DNA of 64,000 bases from Pseudalkalibacillus decolorationis (GTDB taxonomy: Bacteria > Bacillota > Bacilli > Bacillales > Fictibacillaceae), in the NCBI RefSeq assembly GCF_024609785.1, contig NZ_JANHJQ010000013.1, positions 62,001 through 126,000 of the forward strand, given 5' to 3'. Numbering within the stretch: position 1 is the stretch's first letter; the number at the start of each line of letters is the position of its first letter. Below are positions 24,437-32,942 of this stretch, piece after piece. The translations under genes were made by a program, and so were the position numbers. The notes below the pieces were generated by a model. It saw only the letters and a list, made by a program, of their open reading frames with translations. It was not told the DNA's origin and searched no databases.

Positions 24437-24523
24437 ATGTGTACAAGTAATGTACTTTAGTGGATTTTACAAAATTGTACAAGCAATATTGTGTTTTGAA
24501 AATATTATTTATAGTACAAGCTT
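24437..24523 (+). promoter_or_regulatory. Three regularly spaced GTACAAG direct repeats before the second Ala-rich gene
   Basis: GTACAAG occurs at 24441, 24477 and 24514, that is 36 and 37 bp apart, each within an A/T-rich context, and the last lies about 20 nt before the SD. The spacing is close to the 36-bp coding repeat upstream but the sequence is unrelated. They may be binding sites for a regulator. Confidence 0.35.
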
Positions 24524-24540
24524 TAAAGGAGGTGAATATT

Positions 24541-24741
24541 ATGGGTTACAAAAGGAATAACAATAATGTAGGTGGAGCAAGAGATAGGGACGATGAAGAA
24601 ACAACAGCAGCGGCAGCAGCAGCAACTGGTAATGGTAGAGCGAAGGCTGTAGCGAAAGCAGGCGACGCAAAATCGAAAGCTGAAGCTGGTCAAGATAAAG
24701 ATGACAACGCTACTGAAGGTGCATCCGATGAAGATTGCTAA
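24541..24741 (+). CDS. Small alanine-rich, highly charged protein
   Basis: ATG 24541 follows AAAGGAGGTG and encodes 66 residues: MGYKRNNNNVGGARDRDDEE, then TTAAAAAATGNG, then AKAVAKAGDAKSKAEAG and an acidic tail ending DDNATEGASDEDC. The open frame extends upstream to 24460, but there is no SD for an earlier start. It shares with the preceding gene the SD, the MGxxR-N opening and the Ala blocks with GD steps, so the two are probably diverged paralogues. No signal peptide; family unknown to me. A terminator follows 13 nt after the stop. Confidence 0.68.
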   Translation: MGYKRNNNNVGGARDRDDEETTAAAAAATGNGRAKAVAKAGDAKSKAEAGQDKDDNATEGASDEDC

Positions 24742-24753
24742 CTAATAATCGAA

Positions 24754-24787
24754 GATACTAGTATCCCACAATACTAGTATCTTTTTT
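24754..24787 (+). terminator. Rho-independent terminator after the Ala-rich gene pair
   Basis: GATACTAGTAT-TCCCACA-ATACTAGTATC is an 11-bp perfect stem followed by T6. Confidence 0.92.
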
Positions 24788-24845
24788 GAGTTTTACTGTA
24801 AACTAATACATAGGAATTCGAGTAAAATTTCGGTTGAGGTGTCCA

Positions 24846-25589
24846 ATGAATTTAAATGTATTTATACCCCAGATTGAAAACCTGCCTTACAAACAAAAAT
24901 ATCTGAAATCAGATCTTCTAACTGCTTCCTTTTTAATAGAGAAAAAGGAAAACATTGAAATCTATTATGCAGCACACAACGAATACGTTAACCGGAAGGC
25001 GCGAATCTTGATTGTTGGCATCACACCTGGATGGTTTCAGATGGAGCGTTCAATTCGGCTCACTAGAAAGCTGTTACTACAACACACTGCCAAGGAAGAG
25101 TTGATAAAAGAGGTGAAGAGGGAGTGCCGCTTTGCCGGTAGCATGCGTAAGAACTTGATCGAGATGCTTGATGTGCTGAATCTGAGTATGTATTTCGACA
25201 TCGATTCTTCCGCAGATTTATTTAATAAAAAGGATACACTCTTACATACAGTTTCGCTCATTAAGTTTCCTGTATTTGTTAAGGGGAAGAATTATACGGG
25301 TCATACACCGCAAATCACGAACAGCGAATTATTTATGAAGTATGTTCATCAGACGTATGAAACTGATATAAATCCACTTGATGCACCGCTCATAATACCT
25401 TTAGGAAAAGCAGTAGAACAGGTGTTGCAACGGTTTGTAAAGTGTGGGTGGATCCAGGAACAGCAATGTCTGTTTGGTTTCCCGCATCCTTCTGGAGCAA
25501 ACGGTCACCGGCTTAAACAACTTAACCATCATAAAGCTGAACTTATCAAAAAGGTACAAAACTACAACTTGCGCTATAAAAGTAAATGA
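24846..25589 (+). CDS. Uracil-DNA-glycosylase-superfamily-like protein
   Basis: The 247-residue protein has the two signature positions of the UDG fold: ILIVGITPGW (about 57-66, motif A-like GxTPG) and FGFPHPSGANGHR (about 218-230, motif B-like HPSGxN). Motif A lacks the classical catalytic Asp (GxDP) and resembles SMUG/MUG-like or non-enzymatic members. It would act on DNA bases, or bind nucleotides, in the cytoplasm; activity cannot be claimed. ATG 24846 is used because GAGGTG precedes it, rather than TTG 24834. It stands alone between two intergenic stretches. Confidence 0.65.
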   Translation: MNLNVFIPQIENLPYKQKYLKSDLLTASFLIEKKENIEIYYAAHNEYVNRKARILIVGITPGWFQMERSIRLTRKLLLQHTAKEELIKEVKRECRFAGSMRKNLIEMLDVLNLSMYFDIDSSADLFNKKDTLLHTVSLIKFPVFVKGKNYTGHTPQITNSELFMKYVHQTYETDINPLDAPLIIPLGKAVEQVLQRFVKCGWIQEQQCLFGFPHPSGANGHRLKQLNHHKAELIKKVQNYNLRYKSK

Positions 25590-25889
25590 ATGTCGAAATA
25601 AGCAAGCGAAATATTACCCGGGGAATCGAATCGTGAGGATTTTTGTCTGAAATACGCTTACCGTTACAATGATTATCCCGTTCATTTGTATTTTAGTTTC
25701 AAAACCCTTAAACTAGTAGAAACGTAAGTAAAAAGGCCTAAATGGTTAAAGGGTCTTTGTCCATGTAAGGACTAAATTATTATTTTCACTTTATTTTCCC
25801 AAGAACGCTTTTCAACTGTTGTGAAAAAATCTACAATGAATAAAGGATGGAAGATATGAAGCTTCTGTCTTAAAAAAGGACTAATACTA
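25590..25889. other. Intergenic stretch with no gene seen
   Basis: Both strands are closed by stops and no SD-start pair of useful length is present. A weak dyad AGGCCTAAATGG...AAAGGGTCTTT at 25733-25757 might end transcription of the UDG-like gene. The final part is presumably the promoter region of the DUF2294 gene. Confidence 0.5.
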
Positions 25890-26570
25890 ATGGAAATAGA
25901 AAAACAATCGATACAATCTGAGATTGCTAGTTTTATAGGGAAAATGCTTCGAGATAATTTTGGTAAAGGCCCAGGATCGGTATATGTTTCTATTGCTGAT
26001 CCATTCGTGACAATCTATGTGAAGGGTTTCTTGTCTCCAATGGAGCGGGTTTTAATGGGAAATCAGAAAAAGCAGGTCGAGAAAACACGAGACCTCTTAA
26101 TGGAATCCCTCGGTAATGAGATGAAGGCATACATGAAATCTGCTACAGACATCGACATTGAGGAGTTTTACTATGATTGGTCACTTGAGGATCAATCGGG
26201 TATATTTATGGGAGTGGGACCATTAAAAACTGAGTTTCCTAGTTATATGGGGCAAAACTTGGTTCATGATGAAATCGCTCATATGAGTAAACTAGCTGAA
26301 AAATCACCTGATGTTGTAGAATCTTTTTTAATAAATTCGAGGACGCTTATAATTAGGCGAGATGAAATTCTCGTTCAGATTGAAAAGGAGTTTATTTCAT
26401 CTGGGTATGAGGAAATTCTTAGACTTACAAAGCGATCATTGGAGAAGCGCTTGTTAAGTGAAAGTCGTTTAGAATCGATTTTAAATGTGGAAATAGCAGA
26501 TGTCTTTATTGACTGGGACTTTGATTCAGACAAAAGCTACGTTGTTTTGATTCTAAACCCAAATAAATAG
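25890..26570 (+). CDS. DUF2294 protein with two tandem domains
   Basis: The 226-residue protein has two related halves: residues 1-115 with SEIASFIGKMLRDNFGKGPG, TIYVKGFLSPMERVL and DIDIEEFYYDW, and residues 125-226 with DEIAHMSKLAEKSPDVVESF, TLIIRRDEILVQIE and NVEIADVFIDWDFDSDKSYV. This duplicated DUF2294 (YbcI/Na-translocating-decarboxylase-labelled) layout occurs across Bacillaceae; its role is unknown. The first half keeps GKGP, which the second lost. No membrane segments. It is followed by a strong terminator. Confidence 0.75.
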   Translation: MEIEKQSIQSEIASFIGKMLRDNFGKGPGSVYVSIADPFVTIYVKGFLSPMERVLMGNQKKQVEKTRDLLMESLGNEMKAYMKSATDIDIEEFYYDWSLEDQSGIFMGVGPLKTEFPSYMGQNLVHDEIAHMSKLAEKSPDVVESFLINSRTLIIRRDEILVQIEKEFISSGYEEILRLTKRSLEKRLLSESRLESILNVEIADVFIDWDFDSDKSYVVLILNPNK

Positions 26571-26607
26571 TGTAGGTGAAATGAGCTGAACAATAGAGTC
26601 AGACATA

Positions 26608-26645
26608 AGCCGAGAAGGATAACCATTCCTTTTCGGCTTTTTTTA
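26608..26645 (+). terminator. Rho-independent terminator after the DUF2294 gene
   Basis: AGCCGAGAAGGA-TAACCAT-TCCTTTTCGGCT stem followed by a long T-run. Confidence 0.92.
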
Positions 26646-26715
26646 TTGCCTTAGAAGCAATAAATGGCTGTTAAGTACAAAAGAAAAATGAGTGAAAGAA
26701 ACAGGAGGAATAACC

Positions 26716-26919
26716 ATGGCTAAATATCTGGTTGATCATAAAAATAAGAGAATTCATCGTAGTGCGTATGTGGGAGATAAATGTAAGCTTCCACATGTGC
26801 CGTTGCATATGAGGGAAGGTGAAAATACAGATCAGAATTTTAATAACTATAAAGAAAAGGGTTACAAGAATTGTGTGTATTGCTTTTATGGGCCGACATT
26901 TGATGGAATAGAATTCTGA
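26716..26919 (+). CDS. Small conserved-looking protein, possibly metal-binding
   Basis: ATG 26716 follows ACAGGAGGAATAACC and encodes 67 residues: MAKYLVDHKNKRIHRSAYVG, DKCKLPHVPLHMREGE, and KNCVYCFYGPTFDGIEF. The HRSAYVGDxC opening and a CxxC pair near the C-terminus suggest a small zinc-ribbon resembling the metal-binding part of Ada-type proteins, which also start with a short strand and HR(P/S). Not assigned to a family; cytoplasmic. It stands alone before the helicase gene. Confidence 0.6.
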   Translation: MAKYLVDHKNKRIHRSAYVGDKCKLPHVPLHMREGENTDQNFNNYKEKGYKNCVYCFYGPTFDGIEF

Positions 26920-27031
26920 TTCAGGTGAAAGTTGGCTGGTTCTATTTGTAAGCGTATCGTTTAATTTCTCAGTCTGTTCTTTAATTGGTAAAATGAAAGC
27001 AAGAGTAGACGGGAAATGGGGGATTAGATGC

Positions 27032-29335
27032 ATGATGAAAATCTCTGTTAGACCTTTAGTTGAATACGTGTACCGTAGTGGTAGCATTGATAATCGTTTT
27101 CGGACATCTAGCACGCTAACGGATGGTACGAAGGCACATCAAAAGATTCAGAAGACGTATAATGAGGCAGACCAAAAAGAAGTCTTTCTTAAGACTGAAA
27201 TTGAATGTAAGCAAATGACGTTTGTGGTTGAAGGAAGGTGCGACGGGCTTTTAGCTTTGGAGAATGAGTTAATGATCGATGAAATTAAGTCAACCCGTGG
27301 TGATTTGGATGAAATCACTGCGGACACTTATCCTGTTCACTGGGCACAGGCGAAATTTTATGCGTACATGTATGCCAGAGAGCACGAGATGAATAAGATG
27401 GCTGTTCAACTTACATATGTACAGGTCGATTCGGATGAAAAGAAGTCGTTCCAGCAGCAGTGTTCGTTCGATGAATTGGATCAGTTTGTACAAAGTGTGT
27501 TAGAAGTGTTTGAGCCTTATGCCCGTTTGTTGAAGAATCATCGGGAAAAGAGAGATCAGAGTATAGCTGTATTAAAATTTCCGTTTGAAAACTATCGGGA
27601 AGGACAGCGTAAATTTGCAGGTGCGGTTTATAAAACGATTGCGGATGAGGCAGGCCTTTTTGCGAATGCGCCAACCGGGACAGGAAAGACGATTTCAACT
27701 ATTTTCCCCACTGTAAAAGCGATTGGTGAAGGGTTGGTTCAGCGTTTCTTTTACTTGACGGCGAAAACGATTACCCGAAAGGCGGCAGAAGAAACGCTGG
27801 GTTTTATGAAGGGGAAAGGGTTGCATTTAAGTTCTGTAACGATCACGGCTAAGGATAAGATTTGCTTTAAGGAGAAGACGATCTGCCAGAAGGATTATTG
27901 CGAGTTTGCGGATGGGTATTATGACCGCGTCAACGATGGGATTCTGGATGTATTAGAAAATGAAACGTTGATGGATCGGAGAACGATTGAGGCATATGCG
28001 ATGAAACACAAGCTTTGTCCGTTTGAGTTTTCGCTTGATTTGGCTTATACAGCAGATGCGGTGATTGGGGATTACAATTATATCTTTGATCCGCGTGTGT
28101 CGTTGAAGCGTTTTGCGGAGGAGCAGAAAAAGCAGACGGTGTTGCTTATAGATGAGGCGCATAATCTCGTCGATCGCGCGAGGGGGATGTTTTCAGCTGA
28201 GCTTTATAAGTCTGTATTTTTACAGGTGAAACGTGTGTTTAAAGGTAGGAATGAAGGCGTTGTTGCGAAAGCGAAAGCGGTTAATGACTATCTTTTGAAA
28301 GTGAAGAAGGCGTGCGGTGTGCAGGAATCGATGGTGCTGGATGAGTTCCCTGAGGAGTTTGTCGAAGAGCTTCGAGGATTTATTGAGGCAGCGGAGAAAG
28401 AGTTGGTTTTGCAAAAGGATGGCGATGAACAAGAGTTGTTGTTGGAGGCTTATTTTACGGCACAGGCCTTTGTTCGGATAGTAGATTTATTTGATGAAAG
28501 GTTTGTAACGTATGTAGAGTATGTGAAAAGTGAGGTTCGGGTGAAGCTGTTTTGTCTCGATCCTTCTCATTTATTGCGAAAAATGGGTAAAGGCTACCGT
28601 TCGAAAATTTATTTTTCGGCCACACTTTCCCCGCTGTCGTATTTTAAAGATATGCTTGGGGCTGATGCTGAAGGTGATTATACGTTCTCGATTCCATCGC
28701 CGTTTGCGAGTGAGAATGCAGAGGTGTTTATTCAGCCGTTGTCGACAAGGTATCGGGATCGTGAGCACTCGGTTAACGCGATTGTGAAGACGTTTTGGGA
28801 TTTGCTTGAAAAGAGACCAGGGAATTACTTGTTCTTCTTTCCGTCATACGCCTATATGAGGCTGGTCCATGAGCAATTTGTTGAGGAGTCTGACCAGGAT
28901 CGAGGTGCGGAAGTAGCTGTAGATGTTTTATTACAGGATGGTGAGATGAGTGAGGTTGAACGGGAAGAGTTCCTTGCTGAATTTAGAGAAGAGAACGAGA
29001 AGTCACTTGCTGCGTTTGCAGTGATGGGTGGGATTTTCTCAGAAGGAATAGATTTAAAGGGTGACCGTTTGAACGGTGTGGTTGTTGTTGGCGTTGGGCT
29101 GCCACAGCTAAGCTTTGAACGGAATATTATTAAGGACTACTTTAATGCGGAAGCGAAAAATGGGTACGATTATGCATATGTATACCCTGGAATGAACAAA
29201 GTATTGCAAGCGGGTGGGCGTCTGATTCGAACAGAGCAAGACCGCGGGACGATTGTTCTTGTCGATGACCGCTTTCTCACACCAAAGTACCAGAAATTGC
29301 TTCCTGCTGAGTGGTGTGACTATCGTATAATCTAG
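27032..29335 (+). CDS. DinG/XPD-family DNA helicase with N-terminal PD-(D/E)XK nuclease-like domain
   Basis: The 767-residue protein starts with a RecB/Cas4-like nuclease domain (about 1-165): the pattern FVVEGRCDGLLALEN then MIDEIKST supplies the D and ExK residues, and WAQAKFYAYMYA is the usual C-terminal helix. From about 185 comes an XPD/DinG helicase: NAPTGTGKTIS (Walker A), four Cys of the Fe-S domain (ICFKEKTICQKDYC and KLCPFEF), LLIDEAHNLVD (DEAH), and GGIFSEGIDLKGDRL and QAGGRLIRTEQDRG (motifs V, VI). It likely unwinds and cuts DNA during repair. ATG 27032 or 27035 follows TGGGGGA; the upstream ATG at 26993 lacks an SD. Confidence 0.87.
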   Translation: MMKISVRPLVEYVYRSGSIDNRFRTSSTLTDGTKAHQKIQKTYNEADQKEVFLKTEIECKQMTFVVEGRCDGLLALENELMIDEIKSTRGDLDEITADTYPVHWAQAKFYAYMYAREHEMNKMAVQLTYVQVDSDEKKSFQQQCSFDELDQFVQSVLEVFEPYARLLKNHREKRDQSIAVLKFPFENYREGQRKFAGAVYKTIADEAGLFANAPTGTGKTISTIFPTVKAIGEGLVQRFFYLTAKTITRKAAEETLGFMKGKGLHLSSVTITAKDKICFKEKTICQKDYCEFADGYYDRVNDGILDVLENETLMDRRTIEAYAMKHKLCPFEFSLDLAYTADAVIGDYNYIFDPRVSLKRFAEEQKKQTVLLIDEAHNLVDRARGMFSAELYKSVFLQVKRVFKGRNEGVVAKAKAVNDYLLKVKKACGVQESMVLDEFPEEFVEELRGFIEAAEKELVLQKDGDEQELLLEAYFTAQAFVRIVDLFDERFVTYVEYVKSEVRVKLFCLDPSHLLRKMGKGYRSKIYFSATLSPLSYFKDMLGADAEGDYTFSIPSPFASENAEVFIQPLSTRYRDREHSVNAIVKTFWDLLEKRPGNYLFFFPSYAYMRLVHEQFVEESDQDRGAEVAVDVLLQDGEMSEVEREEFLAEFREENEKSLAAFAVMGGIFSEGIDLKGDRLNGVVVVGVGLPQLSFERNIIKDYFNAEAKNGYDYAYVYPGMNKVLQAGGRLIRTEQDRGTIVLVDDRFLTPKYQKLLPAEWCDYRII

Positions 29336-29445
29336 TTATTTAGGGGCAGGGCACTCTTCGATATAGGTACCTGGTTCCCGATTACCTTCCAAACTTCGCA
29401 TTAAATCAACGTTTGTTTTCGGTATCTAAATCCCTAGTAGTGCGT

Positions 29446-29587
29446 GTTCAAAAAGTAGACGAATCAGAAACAAGAAGTTCAAGGCATGACAGTTTTGAGG
29501 ACCGGAGCGTATGGTGTTAATACGTGAGGACCGGAAAAACCGAGTAACGTAGAAATTCGCCGTTTATCATTTGGATACTTTTTGAAC
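29446..29587. repeat. 142-bp palindromic MITE-like element
   Basis: Terminal inverted repeats GTTCAAAAAGTA (29446) and TACTTTTTGAAC (ending 29587) enclose about 115 bp with internal GAGGACCGGAG / GAGGACCGGAA copies and a CGTA-rich middle. No ORF is inside. Architecture suits a non-autonomous miniature element or a structured repeat. A one-ended fragment is at 388-412. Confidence 0.72.
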
Positions 29588-29611
29588 AACCTCTAGTAAA
29601 ACATTTTAATA

Positions 29612-29644
29612 AAACTAGTAAAATAGATTTACATTTACTAGTTT
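29612..29644 (+). promoter_or_regulatory. Inverted repeat upstream of the secreted coiled-coil gene
   Basis: AAACTAGTAAA (29612) and TTTACTAGTTT (ending 29644) are perfect 11-bp arms around 11 bases. No T-run follows, so it looks more like an operator than a terminator. Together with the element above it fills most of the 29336-29775 gap. Confidence 0.45.
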
Positions 29645-29775
29645 CGGGGGTAATATAGAACTACGATATTGAGGGGGCTTTGAAATCACATCTGTATGTG
29701 GGCACTTGGATGTGGTGGAGCTAGTAGTGCAACCGACCGCTTTCTAAATGATCGTATTAGGAAGGGGTATTTTTA

Positions 29776-30312
29776 ATGAAAAAAATAATGAACACCGGTA
29801 AAAAGAAACTAGTCGGAATCTTGATCGCTGGAACTTTAGTCCTAGGAACTTTTGGTGGAACAACGTATGCTGCGTTTGGTGACAATTTAGAGGAATACAT
29901 AAGTCATGGGATAGAAAGTCTTATGTCTTTTATTTTCCCTGAGATTAAAGAAAAAACAGAGGCAAAAGAAGATGAAGTTACCGGGAAAATTACTACAGAG
30001 ATGAGGTCTGCTGGCGATTACATTTACGAGCAACTTGTGGTTTATAAAGATGAACTAATTGAAAGAAATGAAACAGAGTTAGATAAATACTACAACACTG
30101 TATCTGAGAAAATAAAAACTGCTAATAAGACAATTGTCAAAGATAATAAAGCGGAGATTACTGCTGAAGCAGATGCACAGTTAGCAAAGTCTAAACAAGA
30201 CATTGAGAAAAAGATGAATGCTGAATTAGAAAAAGTTGAAGATGATATAATAGATCGACTAAATGAGGATGAAAAAGAAGACAAGGATAAAGACAAAGAT
30301 AAAGAAAAATAA
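29776..30312 (+). CDS. Secreted coiled-coil protein of unknown function
   Basis: The 178-residue product has a long basic head and a Sec signal ending GGTTYA-AFGDN (about residue 32). The mature part is a continuous, strongly charged helical region (KEKTEAKEDEVTGKITTEMR to LEKVEDDIIDRLNEDEKED) with coiled-coil character, ending in DKDKDKDKEK. It resembles cell-surface or spore-associated coiled-coil proteins but matches no family I can name. AGGAAGGGG is the SD. Single gene with its own terminator. Confidence 0.78.
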   Translation: MKKIMNTGKKKLVGILIAGTLVLGTFGGTTYAAFGDNLEEYISHGIESLMSFIFPEIKEKTEAKEDEVTGKITTEMRSAGDYIYEQLVVYKDELIERNETELDKYYNTVSEKIKTANKTIVKDNKAEITAEADAQLAKSKQDIEKKMNAELEKVEDDIIDRLNEDEKEDKDKDKDKEK

Positions 30313-30361
30313 TATATTAGTGCTAAGTTATTAACCTTTTATTAAGATTTAAGATATAGTG

Positions 30362-30394
30362 AAGGAGCGGGTCTAAGTGCCCGCTCCTTTTGGT
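30362..30394. terminator. Terminator between convergent genes
   Basis: AAGGAGCGGG-TCTAAGTG-CCCGCTCCTT forms a 10-bp stem followed by TTGG; the plus-strand U-tract is CCTTTTGG and the minus-strand side has CTTCACTAT, so it serves mainly the plus-strand gene. Confidence 0.85.
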
Positions 30395-30403
30395 GAATGA
30401 TCA

Positions 30404-31636
30404 TTACGATTTTGTCTCCGTTAAGTTCTTGGCTGCTTCGTAAAGGATCTGTACGCCATTTGCCAAATGATGTGCATCTGACCATTCCTCCGGACAATGG
30501 CTAAGCCCGTCTTTACTTGGGACGAAGATCATGCCTACATCTGTCACATCGGATAAGATCATGGCGTCGTGACCTGCACCGCTATTGATGGAACAGTACG
30601 GGATTTCCAATTCACTACTCGTTTGCTTCAAAAGGGAGCGAATGCTTTTATTCAATGCTTTCGGCTGTATATATAAATGCTGTTCAACGGATGTTTGAAT
30701 AGTATCTTCACTATATGATTGAATCAATTCTTTCGTTTTCCTGATAACGTTACATACATTTTCTTCTTTACCGGACCTGATGTCCACGGTGAATACGGTT
30801 TTATCCGGGATGACATTTGCTCCGTTTGGAAATACATTCAAGCGACCGATCGTTATTACCGTGCCTTCTCCTTCATCGATCGCAAGGTCCGGCAATTGTG
30901 TAATAATCTTTGCTGCGGTGACTAAAGCATCAGATCGGCGATCCATCGGGGTTGTGCCTGCATGTCCTGCACGCCCTTCTACAGTTACTTCCAATTGAGT
31001 TAAACCGACAATGCCTTCTACTACGCCAATCGGGCTACTTTTCTCTTCAAGAATCGGTCCTTGTTCAATATGCAATTCTAAAAATGCTTTCATTGTTTTT
31101 GGATCTCTCTTCTTTGGAAGGGACGTATCCAGACCGATTTTTGACATTGCTTCTTCCGTAGAGATGCCGTCTTTGTCTTTTAGACTTTTAAAATCTTCCT
31201 CGCTAAGCGATCCGATAATGCCTCGTGACCCCATCAGTCCGCCTTTAAATCTCGTACCTTCTTCTTCTATAAGTGCAACGATTTCCAATGGATACTTTGG
31301 TGTTAAATTATTCTTGGAAAAGAGGGCTGCTACTTCCAGACCTACGACAACCCCCGCAGTACCGTCATAAGCCCCTCCATTAGGTACAGAATCAAAGTGT
31401 GAGCCGATGAGAACGCTTGGCGCATCATTTAAAATGCCTTCAAGCTTGCCAAAGATATTGCCAAAACCATCTTCTCGAACATTTAAACCATATTCCTTCA
31501 TCGTTTCTTTTATATAATTCCGGGCTTGTAAATCCTCATTGCTATAGGTAAGCCGAGTGACGCCTTTATGAGGTGTTGATGTAAATTTACTTAACTCGTT
31601 AATATGCCTTTCAATCCGAACTTGTGTCTCTTTCAC
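30404..31636 (-). CDS. M20-family amidohydrolase (N-carbamoyl-L-amino acid hydrolase / allantoate amidohydrolase type)
   Basis: The 410-residue zinc enzyme has the metal-ligand motifs of the AllC/HyuC/AmaB group: GSHFDSVPNGGAYDGTAGV (about 78-97, His and bridging Asp), EEEGTRF (about 126, Glu pair), LELHIEQGP (about 188) and GAGHDAMILSD near 355-366. It hydrolyses a ureido (carbamoyl) bond, releasing ammonia and CO2 and an amino or glyoxylate product. The dimerisation domain lies about 215-325. It ends just before a terminator and is cotranscribed with the transporter gene 15 nt upstream. Exact substrate (carbamoyl amino acid, allantoate, ureidopropionate) is not resolved. Confidence 0.87.
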   Translation of the reverse strand: MKETQVRIERHINELSKFTSTPHKGVTRLTYSNEDLQARNYIKETMKEYGLNVREDGFGNIFGKLEGILNDAPSVLIGSHFDSVPNGGAYDGTAGVVVGLEVAALFSKNNLTPKYPLEIVALIEEEGTRFKGGLMGSRGIIGSLSEEDFKSLKDKDGISTEEAMSKIGLDTSLPKKRDPKTMKAFLELHIEQGPILEEKSSPIGVVEGIVGLTQLEVTVEGRAGHAGTTPMDRRSDALVTAAKIITQLPDLAIDEGEGTVITIGRLNVFPNGANVIPDKTVFTVDIRSGKEENVCNVIRKTKELIQSYSEDTIQTSVEQHLYIQPKALNKSIRSLLKQTSSELEIPYCSINSGAGHDAMILSDVTDVGMIFVPSKDGLSHCPEEWSDAHHLANGVQILYEAAKNLTETKS

Positions 31637-31651
31637 AATATCCCTCCGTTT

Positions 31652-32851
31652 TTACAAAAATCCCACGAATATTCCTGCTAATATAACCGATACGATCGTG
31701 ACACTTATGAAACCGCCGACAAGCATAGGTGGCAGCATATGGCTCGTTAGTACTTCCTTTTCTTTTTCATCTTCTGTTAACGCTTTGATCACTTCCGCTG
31801 TGATGATATAGTCCGCGGGAAACCCGTACAAAGCAGTCAACGATACGGCGAACGCCATCTCTTTGCTGACTTTCAAAATCTTACCCATTATGAACGAGAA
31901 TAAATACATACCGATGACTCCTAAAACAATACAGCCAATCAAGGGATACAAGATCTCGAGCATCATACTTGGGTTTGCCTGTTTTAAACCGTCAAAAATG
32001 TAGAGCATAAGAGCCATTAAAGCAAATCCGAATCCGTTAGCTCTTTGCAAAGCATGCTTTTCCAGGAAACCAGCACTTGTTGCAATGACCCCGAACACTA
32101 AGCAGAGAACAAACGGGCTAATGGTTACGACCGGCGCCAGCAAAACAGAAACAAGGTACGCAAGGTAAGCAACGAATGCAAGTCTGAACAATTTAAAGAA
32201 ATCCGTGTTGTATCTGTCGGGCATTTTCTTGAATAGCTTAAGTTCAGTCTTTCCTTTTGCTGCTGTAGCATCAGATTCAGATTCTTTTATTGATAGTTGT
32301 CCATTGCGATATTGCTTAAGAAGCCGTTTCCCCTCTTTTTTTAACACAAAAGATGTTAAAGGATATCCCGCGAACCCTTGCATGACGTATATGACGATCG
32401 CAAACACGGATAAAGATAAGAGGCCCGCTTCCTTTGCACCTTCTGACATGATTAATGCAGAAACTAGTCCCCCTACTAAAGGTGGAATGGCAACGACGAC
32501 TGTTTTAAAGTCGAAAAGGAACGTTCCGATTCCAAATAGTATGGCAATAATCCCTAATATACCTGAAAGAGCAATTAATATCGTCTTCCATTGCTTCATC
32601 AATTCCTGTATTGAAAGCAATGTCCCCATGTTTGTAATTAATAAGTAAATCAGCATTGTCGCAACGACAGGAGGCACACCTGCAAGTGCTACGATATCTT
32701 GCGGGAAGAAAGTCCAATAGCCGAGCAGAAACAGCGTTGCACAAATAAAAACGGACGGTACCATGGCTTTTGTTCGAACAGCCACTGCGTCTCCAATAAA
32801 TAAAATAAGAATAAGGATAACTAAGGCTAGCATCTGCGACAAATGTATCAC
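31652..32851 (-). CDS. Multi-pass membrane transporter, cotranscribed with the M20 amidohydrolase
   Basis: The 399-residue protein has about eleven membrane segments, in two halves separated by a charged cytoplasmic loop (about 175-205, LKKEGKRLLKQYRNGQLSIK). Glycine-rich segments such as PPLVGGLVSALIMSEGAKEA and LTALYGFPADYIITAEVI recall ion-coupled carriers of the GltS-like/CPA fold, but I cannot place it in a named family. By gene order it probably imports the amide or carbamoyl compound that the next gene hydrolyses. The two genes lie 15 nt apart. It is the promoter-proximal gene. Confidence 0.68.
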   Translation of the reverse strand: MIHLSQMLALVILILILFIGDAVAVRTKAMVPSVFICATLFLLGYWTFFPQDIVALAGVPPVVATMLIYLLITNMGTLLSIQELMKQWKTILIALSGILGIIAILFGIGTFLFDFKTVVVAIPPLVGGLVSALIMSEGAKEAGLLSLSVFAIVIYVMQGFAGYPLTSFVLKKEGKRLLKQYRNGQLSIKESESDATAAKGKTELKLFKKMPDRYNTDFFKLFRLAFVAYLAYLVSVLLAPVVTISPFVLCLVFGVIATSAGFLEKHALQRANGFGFALMALMLYIFDGLKQANPSMMLEILYPLIGCIVLGVIGMYLFSFIMGKILKVSKEMAFAVSLTALYGFPADYIITAEVIKALTEDEKEKEVLTSHMLPPMLVGGFISVTIVSVILAGIFVGFL

Positions 32852-32942
32852 TTCCTTCTAAATAACTATAATATTTTAGAATAATAACACTGAATTGCGT
32901 TAATTTAAAGATAATTTCGTTTTTTGGGAAAAATTACAGTAG

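Noticed and set aside
29680-29724. Trp-rich 14-codon leader peptide (MKSHLYVGTWMWWS)
   Set aside because: TTG start only 2-3 nt from the G-run, no attenuator structure and no tryptophan gene downstream.
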